A stretch of 64,000 nucleotides of DNA from Prostheceraeus crozeri (taxonomy: Eukaryota > Platyhelminthes > Polycladida > Euryleptidae), in assembly GCA_907163375.1 (NCBI GenBank), contig CAJQUW010001470.1, forward strand, positions 124,001 to 188,000, given 5' to 3'. The translations under genes and the position numbers were made by a program. Position 1 is the stretch's first letter, and each line of letters starts with the position of its first letter. Below are positions 17,575 through 29,500 of this stretch, one piece after another. The notes below the pieces were generated by a model. The model saw only the letters and a list, made by a program, of their open reading frames with translations, searched no databases and was not told the origin of the DNA.

Positions 17575-20500
17575 CTGTAAAACAAAGTAAAAATGTCAAA
17601 TTATGGCAGTAAATGCAAGTTAATGTAGCAATCTAGTGTATTTTCTAAAAATTAACTTTTTCGTGTAATTTAAATGAAATTTTTCCTTTTTCATTTATGC
17701 GCTTGCATTCAAGGCCACGTCCGAGATATTACCGTGCGAAACCGAGAAGTCCGTCAACTTTCGCATTGAATCATGATATCAACTGCTCTTATCGAGAATT
17801 ATCGAAAATACAGCATTTTCTTTTTTCTTGCTACATTCACTAGACACAGTAAACCTCATCATCCGAACTTCGATAATACCAAAATTTCGCCATCCGTGCG
17901 AGAAGCTATGGGAACAGAATTCTACAACATTATTTATATCCGATAATGCAGAAGGTCGCTTACCGGAAACAAAATTGGGAACCAGAGCCATTGCATAATA
18001 GGTAGAGTGTGAACTCTAGAAATGTCATCATACAGTTAAACTCATAGAGTAGGGATATATAGGTAGAGTGTCGACTCAAAAAAGTATATGTATACAGTGA
18101 AAAAAATTATATGAAAAGATTCAGCTTTTTGCGGAGATTACGTTCCCGTGATCCAAAAATTATTTGAGCACTTTTGAAAAAAGTCAAAATTTGCCAATTT
18201 ATATACTACCGAGATGGCTCTCTTATATAAGTAGTATGAAACAAGCTGGATATCAAAAAGAATGAATATTTGCTAATAAGCATCATAATTAAGCAGAAAT
18301 CAAGCTGATTATCAAGGGAATTTCATGAATTGTAACATAATGAAAGTCCTCATAAAAAAAGTCGCGATGTTATTCGGGTTTTTTTGTCCGGAATTTCAAG
18401 TTTTTAAATCAATTTTCACCGGCAAGATTTTATGATTCACTAAATTCATGTTTCATTTCTTTAATGTGAATAGTGACGTGGACCCATTTACATCTTTCAA
18501 AGTTAATTGAAATCATTGTCTTTCATTAAGTAATTCTGCTCTGCCAGCGGAAGGTTGCCTGTGCCGATCACGCTTAAGAAGATACTCTTGAGGTTGAGCA
18601 TGAAAGTATAAATAGGAACCCATCGAATTGCTAATTTAACAAACATTAAATCTCCAAGGCTGTCATGAGAATCTGTGAAATACCATCATTCCTTGTGCAT
18701 TACAATCATGATCACTCAATTCCGTTGTAATTTCTGCAAAACTGCAAAAAATTTGCATGTCACATTTGGTGATAATACCACCTGCATCTCCCTTAAGTTC
18801 ATTTAATAAAATCGAAAGTGTATACACATTGGGGATTTAATAAATGAGGAGTTACCACTCTGCCTAATATACTTACTCTATGGTTAAACTCTTATATGCA
18901 TATCAAAGAATTTGAAAATTCCGCCGAAATAGCATGATGCTGTATGGATAAAACAAAAGCCGTGCTATTTATAGGTTCGTATAAAAAGCTCCTAAATTTC
19001 CGCCCCTACTCAGGCCACCTCAGGATAGAAGGGAGTTAAAACTTTCCAAACATGAATTTTAAAATTTAGATATGAATCAATAGGATAAAAAGGAATTATA
19101 TACATCTAGAAAGATAAGTGCATTATAAGATTTCATAAAGACATATAAAAAGAGCGGCTTTTGTTTTATTCATATTTTATATCAAAAGATTCAGTTTTAT
19201 ATGGAGATTAGGTTCCTGAGGTTTAAAGAAATATTTGACCAATTTTCAAAAATGTAAAGTGTTTGCAAATTATTCCGTTATGTTTACATGCTAGCGATTT
19301 CGGTGCATTTTAATGTTTAAGTAGCATAAAACTCATTAGATATCAAAAAGAATAGAAATTTAGAAATAGGAATCTTAATTAAGCACAAAGTTTAGTTGAT
19401 TATCAAGGATATTTCATGAACCATATTATAATATAAATCTCCATGCACAAAAATGAAAGCTGATACTGCGTCTCGACTCACTTTTTGACTTTGTTAACTT
19501 TGCAAATATGGCAAATTGATAGTTGATAGCTTTTCTAGGTAAGTAAGGTAAGTTAGGTAAGTATTTTCAAGATAAGTAATTAATACAAGGTAAATGGATC
19601 TGTCAAATCATGACAATTGAGATATTTTTTAACTATCAGTATAATTGTGTAGAATTGAGTTGCAAACGGTTATAATCATAATACTCTGTGCGGTAAGAAT
19701 TCAAGTATAATTATGCATGTGGATATATTCAATTTTCTTCGGCAAGATTTGGTGATTCACTAAATTAAGTTCTACTTGTTATCTCAATATTGTTAAGTCA
19801 TTAACGTGAACATCTTTTGAAGTTAATTTTGATCATTGTCTCTTTGATAACGATGTTTCACTTCTTCAGTGCCGCTTCTACGTGGTCTCCGTGGCACAGT
19901 GGTTAAGTGCTTGGCCTAGCGATCTTTTGGTCCAGAGGTCGAGCCCCGAAGGTGTCATTGGAAGTCAGCAGGAAGGGCATCCGAACTTAAAGTACTACAA
20001 CGCTACGCAAGTCTGACTATGTCAGCACCGTCCAAGCCCCAAGTATGAGGAGTAGTGACGTAAAAGTTTCATTTTTTCAAAAAGGGTCGGATGGATTGTG
20101 ACATGTTCAAGCGTAAGAAAATGCTCTTATTAATAAGGATGAAACTTGAAGTACATGCAGTAGTCACTTCATACATAAACCTCATTACATAAAAGTAACC
20201 TTAAAATGTTGAGGTTATGTTATTATGTATTTTAGTCAAAAGCGACGCAGATGCACCGAGATACATTGAGGCAACAATCGTGTACGCAGAATTAATCCAT
20301 TTTAAGAAAAAAAATAGATACATGAAAATCATCATGATTGAAATACCAAATACTTTCCATCAAAGTACGAAAGATACGCTGGCTACTTCGTCCAAAATGC
20401 GCTGATCTAAAGGCATCGACGTCGCGTTGACATGCACTCTGATTAATAGATTGAAAGAACCGATTAAAATTGTTACATAAAATCAAGAAGGGATTCTTAC

Positions 20501-23500
20501 CTGAGATCCACTTCTCCATCTCCATCTTTGTCCAGCATGTTGATGAGTTCATTCAATTGTGATTCGGACAAGGGTGTTTCAATTTGTTTTAGACCATCAA
20601 TAAACTCGTCTCGTGTCAAGCTCATCGATTGATCTTTATCTAGACTTTTAAATAAATCGACCAATCGAAGGCGCTGTTCACTCATAAACATGAGAAGAAG
20701 CTCCAATGGATTCTGGTCTCCAAATTTGTTACCGGTTGGAGTCTGCCGATGAAATGAAAGTTTAAATAGAGCGATTCAAGATAGATGAGAGGCAAGCATC
20801 TTAAACATGCGCTTGCCATCTCAAATTGATTATTTTCAGCCTCCTAATTGTAAACCCTTGCAATGTACTTTGAAGCACTGATGCTCTAATCAAAAGTTAA
20901 GACATCAAGTCAAGACACGATGCCATTCATACATCAGTTACTAAATAATGGCTTTTTCACCAAATTGTTCAATAGCCCTCAGTTCACATTCATCTCCACA
21001 AGTTCAGGACCGATATCTCACTCTGTTTACTTGTTTGTAAAATATCTTCAAATCCACCTTAATTGGTCATAAAAAAAGAAGTACAGAGCATCATATCAAT
21101 ATGCAGCTATAGGCCTATAGATTAAATACCGCAGGTCTGCATTCATTGATTATTGAGATTCAGGGGACATTTTAAGCAATTATGTCTACTTGACAAGCCC
21201 TTAAAAAAGCACATTTGAATTTTTTAGCATTTAGGGAAGTAATCAGAAATACTTTATTTTATCCCTCTTACAATATTGTTTCATGCATTATTACCAGCAT
21301 TAACACAGGTACTGCACAACAGATATACATGTGTTGTATGTACAGCATACAATGCTACATACACTCAATGTAAGACTACAAGCAATGTGATTCTTTTGAA
21401 ATAATGACACCTATAGATAAAATATTTTATTATTATGAATAGACTGTGATAGAGATAGAGACAATAAGTATAACATGCAGAGTGACCTACTGAATACCTA
21501 CTGATTAAGTTAACATGGCTAAAAGAGATCGCGCTCCAACATATAGGTAATTTATTTTTGAACAATCGATTGATAATAATCAATTGGTGAAATGGAAATA
21601 TTTGTTGATCATCAGTATGATCTTATTATGAGCGTTTTCTTGCTTTGAAGTCACTCAGATTCCAGAAGTAGCTCGCTGAGTTATGACATTTTTAGAGCCA
21701 CCTCTTACAGAATGTATTATTTTTGAAAGCTGACGTACAATATTAATAACTGTTGATAATTATCTAAGTCAAGTCAAGGCTTGGCGGCAAAATTCGATAT
21801 AGGATATGCATATCCGATTTTAAGTTATAAAATTCGCTCGAAAAGGTCTGCATAATTGTTTTGAACAGTATGTAAAGTCGGTTTACAATGGAATAGATAA
21901 TTTAAGACGCTATTTCCTCCTAATCACTTGACTGACTATTCTATCCGACAGTTCATCGCTTCTAGCAATCCATATAATTCAACATCTACAAGGAAGCGAT
22001 AAATAATAATTTGAGATATTGGGAGTGGTAATTTCTTCGGATGAAAGATTATTCAATTGATAATGGATGATACTGGAGTAATCTTTTATCAAAGCGAATC
22101 CAAAACAAAGCTCACATTTACACACATCATTTACTTTGAGAAAGATGAAACTCAACTTACCTTCATTGCATCTTTTCCTTTTGTCACGTAGCCATATCGA
22201 GTTACAAAGTTCGGTTTCCTTTGTTTCACGTCGCCTACTAAACCAACAAACTTCTCGTTGACGGGGATATCCTAAAAAATGAAAATTTCATCTTAAGGTA
22301 CATTAATTCAACAAAACAAGAATGAGCTATCTTTAACCGTCAATTGAGCTTTGGAGTGAGCTAAAGCTGAAATGTGTTTTAATAAGATTTCCTTGAAGTT
22401 TCGCTAATACTGAATCGAATCGAAGCTTTATTGCCAATTTTTCTGATGTGAAGCATGTCTGACGATCTAAACAATGTTTCAATGCATAATCATAGAACTC
22501 AGAATATATTATTAGCTTCATCGTAAGTACAAATTTAACCGACCAATTTGCCAATTGAAACTTGAATGAATTACAAGAATCAGCAACTTCATTGAATGAC
22601 AACATAATATACATTTAAACTAAAAATATCGCATATTTTATCGGCGCTGTGGCCTTGTGGTACTCTGCGTCCGGGAGATCTTAGGTCAAACTTCAATCGG
22701 GGCAAACCTAGGACTTTTAAAATAGGGGCGCTCTGCACTGGTAAGCTACTAGCACAAAAAGAATGAGAATGAGATAAATAATAACTCGGCCACAATAAAC
22801 AAAGGTTGAACCATGCCTAGTGTGCGTCTGAGAATAAACCAGCTTTATTTATTTTTAATTTCTAAGTTATTAACCGCGGGCCCGGTCTAATCACGGCTTC
22901 GACATTGATCTTAACGGAAACTTAAATAGGTAATACATAAATGCACATGATTTTAAATAAACTATGAGTGAATAAAAGTAAATTGTGAGCATATCAGACA
23001 TTTGACAGAGGAGCGTGAGCTATACTATTGTTTCTCCAGTTTCCTGTAAAAGCCACTACGATCGCAGTTTTTGTTCCATTTGTTATCCATACCAAAGTTA
23101 GAGTAATTCCAGCATGTTGTCGCTTTTTACATGAAAGATTTTGACAGATGTGCATGAGCTTTCACTTCTGTATTCACCATTCTGCCTCTAATGCACTGGT
23201 TCCCAACCTTTTCATGCTGCGTACCCCAAAGTAGAAAATCATGGGATTTTTCATTATTCCGCGTACCCTCACCTATACATATAAAAAATAGCAAGAATTC
23301 AATCATACTAAAATTTAATTGCACGTAGAAATATACGAAATTCGCAATTCAATAACACAAAAATTTAACTAGGCGTAACTGATGCGTGCTTGTGTAACAA
23401 CACAAGCGCAGCGAAAGCCATGTTTCAGCATCAAACGAGCACTTTGTTTGCTTCTAATCATTACTATGGTTGAGAATCCGGTTTCGCATAAGTATGTGGT

Positions 23501-26500
23501 CCACACCCGTCGGCTGGGTCGATCAAGCGGTCAAAAATGCGAGCCCTTAGCGACCACTTTTTTTGACATCTACTATCACATCTAAGAACTACTACATAGG
23601 TCTCTCAAATCATCTATTGGCTATTCGCCTGCAGGACCAATTTTTAAAAAAATTCAAATTTCAAATATTAAATTCCATCATACAATTTTTTGATTTCTCT
23701 GTATCTGGTTGCAAATGATTTGTACTGTCATATTTTGATAAAGTCTTATCTAGAAATACCCAAAGATTATGCAGAAACACATTCTAACAAATTTAGACCT
23801 ACTTAGCAGTCAAAATTCAAATATTTTTGAAAAAAAATCAAATTTTAAATTTGAATTTCGTGCTATATTTTTTTTCATCTCTATAACTGCATAGATACGA
23901 TTTCTATTGCCATTATCTGATAATTATGTATTCATAGTTGTTTCAGATTATTCAGAAGCACATTTAAATGCACTAATAAAGAGAAATTTAACGATCAAAA
24001 TTCGAAATTTCTAATTAGAAAAATGAATTCCAAAATATTTTTCACATTATCTCTGTTTTTGTGAGTGCAATATTGAGGCGTAGGCTTATATCACATCTGT
24101 TATGTACATTAATGTACTACATTGATAGCAACGACAATATATCAAACAATCATATGATGATATTGTTAGACATATATGCAACGTGGCGGTTCATAAGTTA
24201 CCGACATAATGATATTCTGGTTAACAAACCTATGCGAATTTTATGACATTATATATAAATTTGTTATCTACATCAGGGGTTCTCAACTCAAAATTTCGGC
24301 GGGCCACATTTCCTGGCATTTTTCTAATGAATATGCTACCGGGCCAATCGACTGAATATATGACCAAAGAACCCCTGTATGCCTATTATATTGTTTATAC
24401 ATATGTACCGTTATTAGTTAGAGTTGACTAGCGCCTATAGGCCTATTTATGTTTCATTAATAATCCTTCTGAAAAAAATATTTTTGTTTTGTGATGATTA
24501 AGTAGAGGTAGGGTATGTACCTATTGGCATAATTAGAAGGTACTATATAAGCTTACCTAGCTTATAGGATAGATCTGTAACTCTGTATACATGTATACTT
24601 TTACAAAACGCATGTGGTTTTGAAAATTTATTGCCAGTGAGAGTTTATCGTTTTTGTTGAAACCTAATGCTCATTCACAAAATATGCAACGCTTATAGAT
24701 AAAGAGAGGGGGAGGCATACATTCATTGGATGAATGCTAACGTTTGGGAAATATTACATATTATGTATGCATGCGTACATGAATATAAACACTCCTTGTT
24801 TAAATTGAGAAGAATGATGATAATCCAATAATGATATTATAATTATAAATTGCAACAGAAAAATAGAAATGGCTTCATCCAAAACGTCATAAATGCTATT
24901 AATTGTGTCAGTGAGAAACTTGTCCAGGCTTTGCTTTTGTCAACTTGACGAATCTTGGTTTCAAACCGGTTAATGCAAGACGCATCATGTTTTGTACATT
25001 TGCGTTAGTCAAGCGTGATCGATATTTGTTTTTATGTAGTTGAGTGTAGAGAACGAAGACTCACAGTGGTAAGTTGATCCGAACATTGCAAGAAGCCTAA
25101 GTCCACCTCGTCGAATATCTGCATACTTCTCATCCTCAGGAATGTCAAACCACATATCAACCATAGTTGTTGCACCTCTAACGCATTCTTGAACAACACC
25201 ACTATTTCTCAGCGCAATCAATTGCAGCTCACCAACAGCTCCATTCACTCCAAATTTTTCGAATTGACCTGCACAGATTTCAACATTTGCTTCTACAGGA
25301 TTTCTCATAAATCCTATCAAATGAATAAGGTCATTAAAATCTTGAAATCGATTGTCAAAATCGATTTGAACTTCAGCTATGTAAGTTTTTAACAATTGAC
25401 ATGTATGATGTTTGCTACGGCTGCAGCTTGCTTCACTCTTCTCTACAGAGCTTCTCATTGAATTGAGTGGGAGAAATAGCGCGCGCACATCACGTTTGTC
25501 GCCGTGCGCTACAAATTAGCTGTTCTTAAACTGATAGACAAGCTCAATTGACAAGCCGCCAAATATACGCATGTCTTGCTCACTCGTTTCATCGCGGGCC
25601 ACCGCCAACAAGCTTGCGGGCCACAAAATGGCCCGCGGGCCACGTGTTGAGAACTCCTGATCTACATGACTTTATGCACTGCAGACGTATTTTTTCTTGT
25701 ACTGTGATTATCACAATATCCATTTCCTTCATGGGAACTCATACGAAAAGATGCTTCGGATATAACATTAAAGATCTTGTTGTTGTTTGACAAACTGTGT
25801 AGATTGTCATTGCCGCTGAGTGTTCAGCGGCAATGATATGATGACAGCTATGTTTTGAGGGCGTCAATGGCAAATTAGAGGGCCGCGTTAGCGGCCCGAC
25901 AATTTGCCATTGACAGCCCGAAAAATGTAGATGTCATAATCATTGTATGCCATGTTGCGAAATATTTCTATGGTTTCATTTCCAGGCCATGAATTTTCCG
26001 GGCCGTTAATGAATTTCTGGGCATTATCAAAGATATCAGTCTTATATACATGGTATACAATGAAAACCGAACGCCTGAAATTCTGGTCTCTCCTTCTCAC
26101 TGACACCGCAGTAACTCATTGATTTGATCACTATTCACTCGCGCAGCAGCATAGAGTTCAGATGTCCATGCTATTGTCCTCTCCTAACATAGATATCTAA
26201 TAATCCGACCTCTATGCACTACAGTATCTGCTCTGTCAAGAATATCTGTCTGTCTGATAATGGTATAAAACAGGATGAATTCTATTCATGAACGCCGTGT
26301 CAACATAATTGATTTTTATGCGCGAGCTTCCAAACTGTTTATCAGCAGCAACTGGTGCGCTTGATCACAATTAACAGTGCCAATATTCTAACGATACGAC
26401 ATTACGACTTGATTCTTATCGCGTGTTATCTTTTGTGATGGCACATGCACATACAAACAAAGCTAGAAGTCATGAAGAAAACAGATATAGAGTATGCCTT

Positions 26501-29500
26501 ATATGTATGGAAAAAGGAGACTGTCCAATCACGGATGCCGTTTTACGAAGAATCCGAGCTTTCTTTATAGAAAACTATACAACAAACGATGACTGCCTAC
26601 CTGCTGCCATTTGCTCGAATTGTCGCTCAAATCTTCTCAAAATTGAAAGTGGTGTGAAGGAACGGGGTATCTTGCCGGAAGTTTATGATTTTAGCCTTGT
26701 GAAACCAGCTTTTGAAATAAACACGCGATCAGTTGGCTATACATTTTGTGAATGCTTGATATGTCAAATTGCCAGAAAAAAGGAACGTGTATACCAAAAC
26801 GTAAAAAAGGTCGTCCTACTATCAAGTCCCCTGATTCAATGATGTCTCATGATACAAGAAATAGTGTGCAAGTTATATGCGTTCAATGCAAATCTCCGGT
26901 TGGCCGTGGTATCACTCATAAATGTACAGTCAGCACTCTTCGACAAAATATAATAGATATGTGCAAAGATCCTGATAAACGTACGCAGGATGTTGTAGCC
27001 AGCAGTATGATTTCACATAGAAGGAGAGAATCATCTTCTTCTGAGCGACATCATGAACCAAAACTTCATCAGCATTTAGATCTCGAAACAAGAGGGCCAA
27101 ACCGAATCAACCTTGCTATAAATGATCAATCACCAAGAAGCATTGCTGCGAAAAATCTGAGCAATTTACAGTTGTCCCTGGGAGCTTCGAACTCCGCCAT
27201 GATTCACAAGGTTATGCCGTTCCTGCGAAGTACTCTTGGTAAAAGTGTTATTGAGTCAAACAGTGATGATTATTTTCGAAGTCGAGATAGTGCTCTCAGT
27301 GACTTGTTCTCTTTAGAATTCCAAGTATTTGATGAGATATCTAAGCCTGTTGTGTTTTGTAATGACTTAGTCCAATTAATCCAGCACATCTGCAATGATC
27401 GACAGATTGACAGCAGCCACACTAACCTTCAATTGAAATTAGGACTCGACGGTGGTGGAGGCTATTTCAAGATTTGTATGTCCATACGTACCTCAATTGA
27501 CAATGTTTCATCGTCTTCTGCGACAGGATTTTTGGATTCGAGTGTCAAACGAATTATAATACTGGCAATTGCTCCTGATATAAAAGAAAGTTACACGGTT
27601 ATTATTGGACTTACTCAAAGTAGCTAATCTGGATTTCAAATACACCTACGCAGTTGATCTTAAATTGGCTAATATTGTTGCTGGGATACAAGCACACGGG
27701 AGTTCATACCCATGTGCTTCCTGCAGTTGTCCGAAAATAAAATTTGGGACTCCTTCTTCAGGAAGCTATCCTCTTCGCACAATAGGATCAGTTAAAACCG
27801 AGGCAAATAGGTATCGTGATACTGGAATTGCAAGATCATGCCAGAGCACAACGAATCCCTCATTAACCTTCTATATCCCAGACTGATAAGATATATAAAT
27901 TTTTCTGTTCTTGATTATTATTTTTAATAATTTATTACTATATTTTTTACGCATATAGCATATAAAAACTCAAACCGTAATGATTTCCTGTGTTATATAG
28001 CAATGTCCATAGGGAACTGGGGATGTGATCGCATGATATTGATAGAAATACAAGGAAAAGGAAAAAAGTTTCAAGAATATACCGGACCGGAACAAAAAAA
28101 AAAACGTCTCCTGTTTATATTTATGAATTATGAATATCATTCAGTAATATAAATATTACACTAAAACATCTCAAGAAAAGAAGCAGAATTAGATAAAAAA
28201 GCTTAAGTTCGTACTTTTACTTTTTGTTTTATTTTGTAAAGCAAGCAGTCAATTCCTCATCGGTGTGCAATACAAAGCATTTTACACATTGTCACACATT
28301 GTCGATTCCTTCGCGTAAGCCGTCTGCATTCATTGTAGCGTGTAATGTTTGTCCCACTAATCCACCTAAACTCACTCAGGCAGCGGAACGCTGCGCAGGG
28401 TGGCTCTTTGGCGTCCTCCACCGAGTATATGTATCATAACACACAAATCTATCAAACTCTGAACTCTCTCTGAATTTCGATGTGTGTGTTTTTCACTGCC
28501 ACCACCACCTGCAGCCACACCACCGAATAGTTGGACGATATGCACCTAAATATGTAATAAAAAAAATAATGGGTCCATTAGATCGACACCACCATTTGAT
28601 ACTGTGTACTGTTTTGATACTGTCGGGTTGCGAATTTTGTGCAAGTCCGTTCTTTCCCATGTCCTTGGTGACATATGAACAGTCGACATCGTATGTACGA
28701 CTGAAATGTACGACCACTTTTGTCTCACACTTGTACAAGCTCGTTCGTTCCATCTTCTTGTAGTTCGTTTTTTTTGTTTGTTTTGTTTTTTGCAATCGTT
28801 TTTTTGTTTTTTTGTTCGTTTCATTTTTGTTCCGACCTGTGCCTGTGGCTTGACCTGGACTCACACTCACCCGCTGGCTAAGCTGAAAGGCTAGTACTGA
28901 AAGTGTCGAAATTAAAAAAAAAAAATCTCTGAAATCTTCACTCTCCTCACATTCAATATAATTCTGACTCTATGCATCATTTCATTTCATTTGTAAATGA
29001 CCCTACTCTTGGTGAAATTACTACAATCCTGTGGGTGGATAAAATCTGATCTGGAATCCACAGAATGGTACACATTGCCTGTTAAATGTCCATATTTTGT
29101 GATAATTCACCCACAATTTCTTACATACATTATTTTTTTTAGGATTTTTTTTAGATTAGAGTTAGTTAGTTTACAAAAATTTTTTAAAAATTAATGCAAA
29201 ATAAATTAAATTAATAAAACATCAATTTTTTATAAATCAAAAAAGAAAAATTAAGAAAAAAATTTTAAAAAATAATTTAAAATAATTATATTAATATTAT
29301 ATCTATATAGTAATTATCAATAGTAAAAAGTAAAAATATTAGGTAAAAATCATTTTAAAAAAACTAAAACAAAAACAAAAAAAGCAGCACTAAAATGAAA
29401 AAAATGATTTTATAGATAATTAAATTGTTGTGAGGTTAATCAATGGAGAAGATCATGAAATGATAATCAGCCTTCTCGCACCTCCGGAATTACACTTAAT

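Noticed and set aside
19881-20000. A possible tRNA gene
   Set aside because: A and B boxes are present, but the sequence cannot fold into acceptor and anticodon stems, and the body continues as a SINE.
25930-26420. A second gene between the twin hairpins and the transposase
   Set aside because: The minus-strand frame at 25888-26106 overlaps the hairpins and has no family likeness.
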